From assembly GCA_904502235.1 (NCBI GenBank), contig CAJGDP010000013.1, positions 1 through 45,986 of the forward strand: a DNA stretch of 45,986 nucleotides, read 5' to 3'. Positions within the stretch are counted from its first letter, which is position 1, and every line of letters starts with the position of its first letter. Positions 16,328-23,732 of this stretch are shown here, in pieces. The position numbers and the translations under genes are program-made. Under the pieces are notes generated by a model. The model made no database searches. It was given only the letters and a program-made list of their open reading frames with translations, and was not told the origin of the DNA. This DNA comes from an uncultured Bacteroidaceae bacterium (lineage in GTDB: Bacteria; Bacteroidota; Bacteroidia; Bacteroidales; Bacteroidaceae).

Positions 16328-18271
16328 ATGTATCATATAGAACAATTGAAAAGCAAGGAAATTGCCGATTTGCAGTCCATTGCTCAGGATTTAGGTATTA
16401 AAGGTATAAAGTCTCTCGACAGAGATTCTTTGATTTATCGCATTTTGGACGGTCAGGCCATGCAGAATAGCAAGAGCGGTGCACCGGCTGTCGTTAAGGA
16501 AGAAAACAGAATGAACCGTCGCGAGCATCGACGTCATCGCATACATAGCGATGCTCCAAGCAAGGTTTATACAGCAACCGGCGACAAGGCGGTAAAGCTC
16601 GACAATAACGAACCCAAGAAAACGACGGTGGAACCGGCAGTCCCGGTGCAGCAACCCGTTTTGCAAACACAGGAAACAAAACCGGTAGAGGCTGTTGCTC
16701 CCAAGGAAAAAGAGGTTGCAAAAGAGAAACCTGCTGCACCAAAGAAACGTGGACGTAAGCCTAAGAACACCGAGGAGGCACCAAGGGCTGTGGAAACAGC
16801 ATCTGTTGTAGAAACCGTTGAAGAAAAGGTTGAGGCTCCTGTTGTTCAGGAGAAGAAGGAAGAAACCAATCAGCCCAAGAAACGTGGACGCAAGTCAAAG
16901 GCTAAACAGGAGCCTGCTCAGGAACAACCAAAAGTAGAACAGGTTGTTGAGGCTCAGGCTGTTGAAGCCGAAGGAGAGGCTTTTGTTGCAATCGAGGACC
17001 TTCCAAGCGAACCGGTTGAATTGCCTGCAGAACTTGTCGACAAATTCGAGAAGAACGGCAAGGAACACAAGAAAAACGATAAGAATCAGCATCGTCATCA
17101 GGAAAAGGAGAAACGTAACGAACCACAGCCCGAAGAGGTGAAGCAGTACGATTTTGCCGATGTACTCCGAGTTGAAGGTGTGTTGGAGATAATGCCCGAC
17201 AATTACGGCTTCCTCCGTTCATCCGATTATAACTATCTTGCATCGCCCGATGATGTATATGTTTCTCAGTCGCAGATAAAACTATACGGCCTCAAGACAG
17301 GTGATGTTGTGGAAGGTATCATCCGTCCTGCATCGGCAGGCGAGAAATATTTCCCTCTTGTAAAGGTAAACCGTATAAACGGAGCATCGCCCGAACTTGT
17401 ACGCGACCGTGTATCGTTCGATAATCTTACGCCGTTGTTCCCCGAAGAGAAATTTACATTGTGTGGCGGAAGTTACGATAATCTGTCGGCACGTGTGGTT
17501 GATTTGTTCTCTCCCATCGGTAAGGGACAGCGTGCGCTTATAGTGGCACAGCCAAAGACCGGTAAAACAATGTTGCTAAAGGATATAGCCAATGCTATTG
17601 CTGCAAATCATCCCGAGGCCTATATGATTATGTTGCTCATTGACGAGCGTCCTGAGGAGGTTACCGATATGGCACGTTCAGTAAATGCAGAGGTTATTGC
17701 TTCTACATTCGACGAGCCTGCAGAACGCCATGTGAAGATTGCCGGAATTGTGCTTGAACGCGCAAAACGTATGGTTGAGAGCGGACACGACGTAATTATT
17801 TTCCTTGATTCAATAACACGTCTTGCACGTGCCTACAATACGGTTTCTCCTGCATCGGGCAAGGTACTTTCGGGAGGTGTGGATGCTAATGCGCTGCATA
17901 AGCCCAAACGTTTCTTTGGTGCTGCCCGTAATATTGAGAACGGTGGCTCGTTGACAATAATCGCAACAGCCCTCATTGATACCGGTTCAAAGATGGATGA
18001 GGTTATTTTCGAGGAGTTCAAGGGAACGGGTAATATGGAGTTGCAACTCGACCGTACACTTGCTAACAAACGTATCTTCCCGGCAGTGAATATCATTGCA
18101 TCGTCAACACGTCGCGACGACCTGCTGCTCGACCATCAGACACTCGACCGCATGTGGATTCTTCGCAAATATCTTGCCGACATGACACCAATCGAGGCAA
18201 TGGAATTTGTAAAGGACAGATTGGAAAGGACAAAGGATAACGATGAGTTCCTTTTGAGTATGAATTCGTGA
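16328..18271 (+). CDS. rho: Transcription termination factor Rho with long disordered insert
   Basis: A 647-residue hexameric RNA-dependent ATPase that ends transcription. Residues 1-44 are the Rho N-terminal SAP-like domain. Residues about 45-275 are a low-complexity, charged, disordered insert rich in Glu, Lys, Pro and Val, with two AT-hook-like KKRGRKxK motifs (139-146 and 184-191). The RNA-binding cold-shock-type domain is at about 280-350 (MPDNYGFLRS), the P-loop AQPKTGKT at 407-414, and the DERPEEV and DSITRLARAYN motifs follow. Escherichia coli Rho is 419 residues; the insert explains the excess. In B. thetaiotaomicron such an insert has been reported to drive phase separation needed for gut fitness. 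The gene is monocistronic with its own terminator. Confidence 0.97.
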   Translation: MYHIEQLKSKEIADLQSIAQDLGIKGIKSLDRDSLIYRILDGQAMQNSKSGAPAVVKEENRMNRREHRRHRIHSDAPSKVYTATGDKAVKLDNNEPKKTTVEPAVPVQQPVLQTQETKPVEAVAPKEKEVAKEKPAAPKKRGRKPKNTEEAPRAVETASVVETVEEKVEAPVVQEKKEETNQPKKRGRKSKAKQEPAQEQPKVEQVVEAQAVEAEGEAFVAIEDLPSEPVELPAELVDKFEKNGKEHKKNDKNQHRHQEKEKRNEPQPEEVKQYDFADVLRVEGVLEIMPDNYGFLRSSDYNYLASPDDVYVSQSQIKLYGLKTGDVVEGIIRPASAGEKYFPLVKVNRINGASPELVRDRVSFDNLTPLFPEEKFTLCGGSYDNLSARVVDLFSPIGKGQRALIVAQPKTGKTMLLKDIANAIAANHPEAYMIMLLIDERPEEVTDMARSVNAEVIASTFDEPAERHVKIAGIVLERAKRMVESGHDVIIFLDSITRLARAYNTVSPASGKVLSGGVDANALHKPKRFFGAARNIENGGSLTIIATALIDTGSKMDEVIFEEFKGTGNMELQLDRTLANKRIFPAVNIIASSTRRDDLLLDHQTLDRMWILRKYLADMTPIEAMEFVKDRLERTKDNDEFLLSMNS

Positions 18272-18277
18272 TAAATA

Positions 18278-18320
18278 AATCTCCCCAAGGTTCTGTGGAA
18301 TCTTGGGGAGATTGTTTTGT
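18278..18320 (+). terminator. Intrinsic terminator of rho
   Basis: A perfect 12-bp stem (AATCTCCCCAAG at 18278-18289 with CTTGGGGAGATT at 18302-18313) is followed by GTTTTGT. It starts seven bases after the rho stop codon. Confidence 0.88.
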
Positions 18321-18527
18321 GCTGGTAAAAGAGTGATATCGCTAATGTAAATTGAAAACAACCAGAATTCTTTTTAGTAGTCTTCATATTTATAACAAAT
18401 GTTTGATTTATTAAAGAATATTCGTATTTTCGCAACATAAACATATAATTTTTTGCCTATGAAACATTGCGTATGAGATGATACGCACATTTTAGACATA
18501 TTGGAAAAGCGTTTTAATAGACTTCTT

Positions 18528-18683
18528 CTCTGACAAAAGTTTGGCGACTTGATATTTTGAGAAATTGGATGACTATTAGGATGCCTGCGCGTTAGCGTGG
18601 GCTTTCTGTCGTTTCGATTTCTCGGGTTACGCCAAACACCCTGTCAGAGCGAGATGCTGAAAGTACCGCGCTTTTTTTGTGCG
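18528..18683 (+). ncRNA. Candidate structured RNA or hairpin element, unclassified
   Basis: Five helices stack into a long rod: 18528-18534 with 18643-18649 (7 bp), 18539-18546 with 18630-18637 (8 bp, GTTTGGCG/CGCCAAAC), 18559-18565 with 18617-18623 (7 bp), 18569-18573 with 18608-18612 (5 bp), and 18583-18590 with 18595-18602 (8 bp, GTTA loop). A small hairpin with a T7 loop follows at 18667-18683. No reading frame here looks coding. The wider gap 18314-18765 shows nothing else recognisable. The architecture recalls 6S-like or other rod RNAs, or a dispersed intergenic repeat; strand and identity are open. No TAnnTTTG box was found just upstream. Confidence 0.45.
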
Positions 18684-18765
18684 TAATTTAAAGTTTATAA
18701 GAGGTACAACGGAGTAACCCGAAATGCCGAAAAATGAGTAGGGAAAATATTAAATCATTGAAATT

Positions 18766-19131
18766 ATGGAAAAAGAAAAAGATGACGCGTCTGGATGTAT
18801 TAGTGGTATACTAGGTCTGCTTGTGGTAATCTGGGTGGCTGCGAAGTTTATGACTCCTTGGGGTAATAGTGAATTGATAACCTCTATTGCAAAAGAATAT
18901 GAGATTCCTATTTCACAGGTTCAAGAAGTTGTCTATGGTAAAATTACTCATGATACGAAATTATTTCCTATTCCTCACTCGGTTTGGTATGTTACGACAG
19001 AGAGAGGCGAAGAAATAGAATTAGCTTCCGATTATTTTGGTGGTGATATTGATCTTGATAAAGGTGCATTAAATAGGTGTTTTGCGCTTGATCGCTATTC
19101 AGAAGTGTATAGAGATTATCCAGGGTGGTAA
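18766..19131 (+). CDS. Orphan small membrane protein
   Basis: A 121-residue protein I do not recognise. After a charged N-terminus (MEKEKDDAS) comes one hydrophobic segment (about 11-29, ISGILGLLVVIWVAAKF), then a soluble domain of about 90 residues with a Trp/Tyr-rich end (VYRDYPGW). The segment WYVTTERGEEIELASDYFGGDID suggests a small beta-rich fold. It is single, flanked by the structured element upstream and a hairpin downstream. Its coding sequence is more AT-rich than that of its neighbours, which may indicate recent acquisition. Confidence 0.65.
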   Translation: MEKEKDDASGCISGILGLLVVIWVAAKFMTPWGNSELITSIAKEYEIPISQVQEVVYGKITHDTKLFPIPHSVWYVTTERGEEIELASDYFGGDIDLDKGALNRCFALDRYSEVYRDYPGW

Positions 19132-19138
19132 TAAGAAT

Positions 19139-19175
19139 AGATGGTGACCATTGAATAATTCAAAGGTCACCATCT
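19139..19175. terminator. Hairpin between convergent genes
   Basis: AGATGGTGACC (19139-19149) pairs exactly with GGTCACCATCT (19165-19175), and inner TTGAA/TTCAA extends the stem. It lies between the 3' ends of the orphan gene and the DUF3127 gene and could serve both, although neither strand has a strong T-run. Confidence 0.6.
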
Positions 19176-19200
19176 AAATATTTGTAAATCAGTCTGTTTC

Positions 19201-19569
19201 TTAGAATGGAAGATCGTCGGGATCGTTGCTTGCTTTGCCGAAGTCGGGAACCTCAACTTTGGGAGCATCGATTACCGGAATGTCTGTTGCGGCAGGAGCT
19301 GTACCTCTCTCAACTTTCCAAGCGCGTATGTCGTTGTACCAGCGACCGTTATACTCGCGTGCATTGATGTCGAACGATACGGTCATCTCTTCGCCTGCCT
19401 GTATGTTGAACTGTGCTATCTTGTCTGCACCGAATACGTTGAAACATACCTTCTTTGGGTACTGCTCATGTGTCTCTATAACGTATTCCTGTGTTTTCCA
19501 CTCGTTGCCTGTCTTTGATGTGCCGCCTCTCTCGGGCAACACAGCGATAATTTTTCCTGTAATTTCCAT
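19201..19569 (-). CDS. DUF3127 SSB-like protein
   Basis: A 122-residue protein matching DUF3127: MEITGKIIAVLP, GNEWKTQEYVIET, KKVCFNVFG and FNGRWYNDIRAWKVE-like segments. Family members look like OB-fold, single-strand-binding-type proteins. The C-terminus is acidic and ends DPDDLPF, very like the tip by which SSB recruits partner proteins. The start at 19569 (MEI) is preferred over an ATG four codons upstream because the family begins there. It is divergent from dnaN, whose promoter lies in the shared intergenic region. The functional inference of DNA binding is unproven. Confidence 0.82.
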   Translation of the reverse strand: MEITGKIIAVLPERGGTSKTGNEWKTQEYVIETHEQYPKKVCFNVFGADKIAQFNIQAGEEMTVSFDINAREYNGRWYNDIRAWKVERGTAPAATDIPVIDAPKVEVPDFGKASNDPDDLPF

Positions 19570-19662
19570 AATAATTCTCAAATTCCCGGCGAAAATAGTT
19601 CATTTCTTTCCGAAAAGCAATTTTTTTCGCGGTTTTTTGTAGGCATTCTATATATTTAGTTT

Positions 19663-19670
19663 TATCTTTG
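19663..19670 (+). promoter_or_regulatory. Candidate -7 box for the dnaN operon
   Basis: TATCTTTG matches TAnnTTTG. A TTTG at 19636-19639 lies 23 bases upstream, slightly longer than the usual spacing. Transcription would start near 19677, just before the palindrome at 19680. Confidence 0.55.
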
Positions 19671-19679
19671 TAACTACTA

Positions 19680-19693
19680 CGCGCATATGCGCG
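19680..19693. repeat. 14-bp perfect palindrome in the dnaN leader
   Basis: CGCGCATATGCGCG is fully self-complementary and sits a few bases after the predicted transcription start. As DNA it could bind a dimeric regulator; as RNA it could form a 5-bp stem with an AUAU loop at the very 5' end of the transcript. Confidence 0.6.
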
Positions 19694-19740
19694 CGAGTCT
19701 TTAGTTATTTTCAGAATTAATCAATTAAAAACAGAATATT

Positions 19741-20865
19741 ATGAACTTTACAGTATCAAGTTCCTTGTTGTCGTCTCGTTTGCAGACCATCAGTCGTGTT
19801 ATCAATTCAAAGAACACTATTCCTGTGTTGGATTGCGTGTTGTTTGAACTTGAGGGTAACAAATTGACCCTTACAGCTTCTGATCCCGATAATACACTCA
19901 ACACTTCAATCGATGTAGTTGACTGTTCTGAGGATTTCAGCTTTGCAATTTCTGCAAAAATCCTTATCGATTCTCTTAAGGAGATTTCGGAGCAACCCAT
20001 CCGCTTCGATGTAAAGAAGGAAACCCTTGAAACAACAATCTACTATCAGAACGGTAAGTACAGTCTTGTAGGTCAGAATGCTGATGAGTATCCCGGTGCT
20101 GCGGTTCTTGGTGAAGGTGCTGTTGCAATAACTGTTCCCACCAAAGTGCTTTCAAGCGGTATCTCTTGCTCATTGTTCGCTACTGCCGATGACGAGGTGC
20201 GTCCTGTGATGTGCGGTATATATTTCGATTTCACTCCCGAGAGCATCACAATGGTTGCTTCGGACGGACACAAACTTGTACGTTGCCGCGACTATTCTGT
20301 AACAGGTGCCGAGAAATCTGCATTCATCCTTCCAAAGAAACCTGCAACATTGCTTAAGAATCTTCTTGGCAAAGAGGAGCAGGAAGAGGTTGCTGTTGAG
20401 TTCGACGGTCGTTTTGCAATATTCGATATGGGCGACTACAAGTTGGTATCACGTCTGTTCGACGGTCGTTATCCAAACTACAACTCTGTAATTCCACAGA
20501 ACAATCCTCACAAGCTCACTGTAGACCGCTCTGCGCTCATAAGTACATTGCGTCGTGTGGCTATCTTCTCTTCACAGGTGAGTCTTATAAAGTTGCACCT
20601 CGAGGAGAACAAGGTGGTGATCTCTGCTCAGGATACCGACTTCTCTACTTCTGCAGAGGAGAGCATCGTATGCAGCTACGAGGGCGCGGCTATGAACATC
20701 GGTTTCCGTGCATCGTTCCTCATCGATATCCTTAACAATACTCCCGGACAGGATGTTGTTATCGAACTGGCCGATCCTTCACGTGCCGGTGTCATTGTTC
20801 CTGCAGAACAGGTGGGTAAGCAGGAATTGCTTATGTTGTTGATGCCGATGATGCTTACTGAATAA
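19741..20865 (+). CDS. dnaN: DNA polymerase III beta sliding clamp
   Basis: A 374-residue clamp that encircles DNA and tethers the replicative polymerase. It has the three-domain clamp pattern (about 1-125, 126-245, 246-374). Recognisable segments are INSKNTIPVLDCVLFE, SDPDNTLNTSID, VRPVMCGIYFDF, VASDGHKLVRC, SRLFDGRYPNYNSVIP and the C-terminal LLMPMML that forms part of the protein-binding pocket. It is first in a same-strand run with an exonuclease, coaBC, recN, rlmB and a TPR protein. The exonuclease starts two bases after its stop. Confidence 0.97.
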   Translation: MNFTVSSSLLSSRLQTISRVINSKNTIPVLDCVLFELEGNKLTLTASDPDNTLNTSIDVVDCSEDFSFAISAKILIDSLKEISEQPIRFDVKKETLETTIYYQNGKYSLVGQNADEYPGAAVLGEGAVAITVPTKVLSSGISCSLFATADDEVRPVMCGIYFDFTPESITMVASDGHKLVRCRDYSVTGAEKSAFILPKKPATLLKNLLGKEEQEEVAVEFDGRFAIFDMGDYKLVSRLFDGRYPNYNSVIPQNNPHKLTVDRSALISTLRRVAIFSSQVSLIKLHLEENKVVISAQDTDFSTSAEESIVCSYEGAAMNIGFRASFLIDILNNTPGQDVVIELADPSRAGVIVPAEQVGKQELLMLLMPMMLTE

Positions 20866-20867
20866 TC

Positions 20868-21635
20868 ATGGAACTGAATCTTAAGAAACCTATAATCTTT
20901 TTCGACCTTGAGACAACGGGTACCGATATCTCAAAGGACAGGATTGTGGAAATCTGCTATATAAAGGTTTACCCCGACGGTAGGGAGACTGAATATACAA
21001 AACGCATTAATCCCGGTATGCATATCCCCGAGGTTGCATCGGCCGTGCACGGCATATACGATGATGATGTAAAGGATTGCCCCATGTTCAAGGATGTTGC
21101 AAAGGAGATTGCAAACGAATTCGCAGGTTGCGATGTGGCTGGTTTCAACTCGAACCGCTTCGACCTTCCGTTGCTTGCCGAGGAGTTTCTTCGTGCACAG
21201 GTGGATATAGACCTCTCTCGCTTGGATGCCATTGATGTGCAGGTTCTTTACCATAAGCGCGAGCCAAGAACGTTGTCGGCTGCATACCGCTTCTATTGCG
21301 GAAAAGAATTAGAGAATGCTCATAGCGCACTTGCCGATACACGTGCTACATACGAGGTGCTCAAGGCGCAACTCGACCACTATTCCGACATGGAGAACGA
21401 TATGGCACTTCTTTCAAAGGAATCATCGTTCACAAATAATGTGGATTTTGCAGGACGTATCGTCTACGACGAGAGCGGACGCGAGGTCTTCAACTTCGGA
21501 AAATACAAGGGTATGCCTGTGGATGCGGTTCTCGACCGCGACCCGGGATATTACGGCTGGATGATGAACGGAGATTTCAGCTTGAATACAAAACAGGTGC
21601 TCACGCGAATCAAACTGCGTGGCATAAAGAGATAA
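20868..21635 (+). CDS. DnaQ-like 3'-5' exonuclease (DEDDh)
   Basis: A 255-residue exonuclease of the DNA polymerase III epsilon/RNase T family. The metal-binding residues are present: Asp13 and Glu15 (FFDLETTG), Asp99 (NSNRFDLP), His152 and Asp157 (HSALADTRAT). The C-terminal 50 residues (FNFGKYKGMPVD, YYGWMM) look like the ExoX-type C-terminal domain. It lacks a polymerase region, so it is either the proofreading subunit or a stand-alone repair nuclease. Its tight coupling to dnaN supports a replication or repair role. Confidence 0.9.
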   Translation: MELNLKKPIIFFDLETTGTDISKDRIVEICYIKVYPDGRETEYTKRINPGMHIPEVASAVHGIYDDDVKDCPMFKDVAKEIANEFAGCDVAGFNSNRFDLPLLAEEFLRAQVDIDLSRLDAIDVQVLYHKREPRTLSAAYRFYCGKELENAHSALADTRATYEVLKAQLDHYSDMENDMALLSKESSFTNNVDFAGRIVYDESGREVFNFGKYKGMPVDAVLDRDPGYYGWMMNGDFSLNTKQVLTRIKLRGIKR

Positions 21636-21641
21636 GACCAA

Positions 21642-23726
21642 ATGCTGAAAGGAAAAAAAATAGTATTGGGAGTAACCGGAAGTATTGCTGCTTACAAGGC
21701 GGCAATGCTTCTCCGTCTATTGGTAAAGGAGGGTGCCGAGGTCCAGGTTGTCATGACTCCATCGGCAAAGGAGTTCATAACTCCGCTCACTCTTTCCACA
21801 TTGTCGGGACGTCCGGTGCTCAGCGAATTCTTCAACACCTCGAGCGGAGCATGGCACAGCCATGTTGAACTCGGCTTGTGGGCCGATGCCATGGTGATAG
21901 CACCGGTAACGGCGTCCACATTGGGCAAGATGGCAAACGGTATAGCCGACAACTTGCTTGTTACAACATATCTGTCGATGAAGGCTCCCGTGTTCATTGC
22001 TCCTGCAATGGACCTCGATATGTATGCACACCCGTCGACACAGCGCAATATCGAAATTCTCAAGGGGTACGGAAATACCGTAATCGAAGCTGCGTCGGGC
22101 GAACTTGCAAGCCATCTTACAGGTAAGGGACGTATGGAAGAGCCCGAAAACATTGTAAAGGCACTGAAGGATTTTTTTTTGGAAAGCTGTGATCTGAAAG
22201 GCAGGAAAGTTCTTATTACAGCCGGACCGACATACGAGAAGATTGACCCTGTACGCTTCATAGGCAACTACTCATCGGGCAAGATGGGCTTTGCCATTGC
22301 AGGCGAGTGTGCCAGACGCGGAGCCGACGTTACCCTAGTGGCAGGCCCCGTATCGTTGGCGACACCTCACCCGTCAATCAATCGCATAGATGTAGAGTCG
22401 GCAAACGAAATGTATGATGCCACAGTGGGTGCATTCCCACAATGCGATGTGGCAATACTCTCAGCAGCGGTGGCAGACTATCGTCCTGCCGTGCAGGCAA
22501 ATGAGAAAATCAAGCGTAAGGCATCGGAGATGACAATTGAACTTGCGGCAAACCGTGATATCGCCGCAACGTTGGGTGGTATGAAGACCGAAAATCAACG
22601 TCTTGTAGGTTTCGCGCTCGAAACAAATAACGGCGAGATTAATGCCAACGAAAAACTCGCAAAAAAGAATCTCGACTTCATAGTCCTGAACACTCTCGAG
22701 GATAAGGGCGCGGGCTTTGCCTGTGATACCAACAAGGTAACCATAATCGGCAAGGATAGCAAGACCGAATACCCCTTGAAGAGCAAGAAGGAGGTGGCAA
22801 AGGATATTGTTTCGCATCTGGCAAAACTGCTTATGGTGTTGTTTGTCATGTTCATGCCTGTGGTAGCAAGTGCCGAAGGCGAAGAACTCAATGCCAACGT
22901 AACTCTCAATGCAAGCAAGGTGCAGGGTTCGAACACCGAGGTGTTCGAGCAACTCGAGACATCGCTCGTGGAGTTCATAAACAACCGCAAGTGGACTGCC
23001 AATACTTACGAAGAGTATGAGCGTATAACATGCAACTTTACCTTTGTGGTGAACTCCTATGCCAACGACGGAAGTTTCGATTGCTCGCTCATGGTACAGG
23101 CTACACGTCCCGTTTATGGTTCGTCTTATCTTTCCACAATCTTCAAATACGAGGACAAGAGCATAAAATTCAGATACCTGCCATTCGATCGTCTGGAATT
23201 CATCGAGGACAATATCGATAATAATCTCACCGCGACAATTGCCTTTTATGTATATCTGATAATAGGCATTGATATGGATGCTATGGGCGAGTTGGGCGGC
23301 AGCGAGTGGCTGAACAAGTCGCTCACCATAGCGCAGAATGCCCAGAATCTTGGCGATACAGGATGGAAAATGGGTAGCGGCAACAGCAACCGCTATTCCA
23401 TAATCGACGACTATATGAACGGAGCTATGGAGCCTATGCGCAAGCTGATGTACAAATATCATCGTTTGGGACTCGATACGATGCATAAGAACGCCGATAG
23501 CGGACGAAAGGAAATAACCGAGTGCTTCGACCTTCTTAAGAAGGCATACGAAGACCGCCCAATGGCATATTTTACAAAGCTGTTCACAGAATACAAGATA
23601 GACGAGATAGTGAATGTATATTCAAAATGCACCCCCGAAGAGAAAAAGAAGGTGGTTGAGATACTTTCCGATATAAATCCGTCATTATCTACCGAACTTG
23701 ATAAAATAACAAGGAACAATAACTAG
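21642..23726 (+). CDS. coaBC: CoaBC fused in frame to a DUF4835 domain
   Basis: Residues 1-about 395 are the bifunctional enzyme that joins cysteine to 4'-phosphopantothenate and decarboxylates the product in coenzyme A synthesis. The CoaC part has the flavin-site GSIAAYK, catalytic His74 (SHVELGLW) and PAMDLDM. The CoaB part has TAGPTYEKIDPVRFI and KIKR. At residue 393 the frame runs straight into LAKLLMVLFVMFMPVVASA, which looks like a signal peptide, and then about 285 residues resembling DUF4835 (NRKWT, LEFIEDNIDNNLTA, YHRLGLDTM). CoaBC alone is about 400 residues and DUF4835 proteins about 300, so two full genes are joined. The second part could instead be translated from an internal start, for example ATG 22833 or CTG 22818. 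A sequencing indel is another possible cause. Confidence 0.88.
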   Translation: MLKGKKIVLGVTGSIAAYKAAMLLRLLVKEGAEVQVVMTPSAKEFITPLTLSTLSGRPVLSEFFNTSSGAWHSHVELGLWADAMVIAPVTASTLGKMANGIADNLLVTTYLSMKAPVFIAPAMDLDMYAHPSTQRNIEILKGYGNTVIEAASGELASHLTGKGRMEEPENIVKALKDFFLESCDLKGRKVLITAGPTYEKIDPVRFIGNYSSGKMGFAIAGECARRGADVTLVAGPVSLATPHPSINRIDVESANEMYDATVGAFPQCDVAILSAAVADYRPAVQANEKIKRKASEMTIELAANRDIAATLGGMKTENQRLVGFALETNNGEINANEKLAKKNLDFIVLNTLEDKGAGFACDTNKVTIIGKDSKTEYPLKSKKEVAKDIVSHLAKLLMVLFVMFMPVVASAEGEELNANVTLNASKVQGSNTEVFEQLETSLVEFINNRKWTANTYEEYERITCNFTFVVNSYANDGSFDCSLMVQATRPVYGSSYLSTIFKYEDKSIKFRYLPFDRLEFIEDNIDNNLTATIAFYVYLIIGIDMDAMGELGGSEWLNKSLTIAQNAQNLGDTGWKMGSGNSNRYSIIDDYMNGAMEPMRKLMYKYHRLGLDTMHKNADSGRKEITECFDLLKKAYEDRPMAYFTKLFTEYKIDEIVNVYSKCTPEEKKKVVEILSDINPSLSTELDKITRNNN

Positions 23727-23732
23727 GCAATA

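Noticed and set aside
18667..18683. CGCGC-T7-GTGCG hairpin considered as an intrinsic terminator
   Set aside because: The T-run is in the loop, not after the stem, so it does not have terminator form on either strand.
22461..23486. 341-codon open frame on the minus strand opposite coaBC-DUF4835
   Set aside because: It is a shadow of the coding strand; the plus-strand product has CoaBC catalytic motifs.
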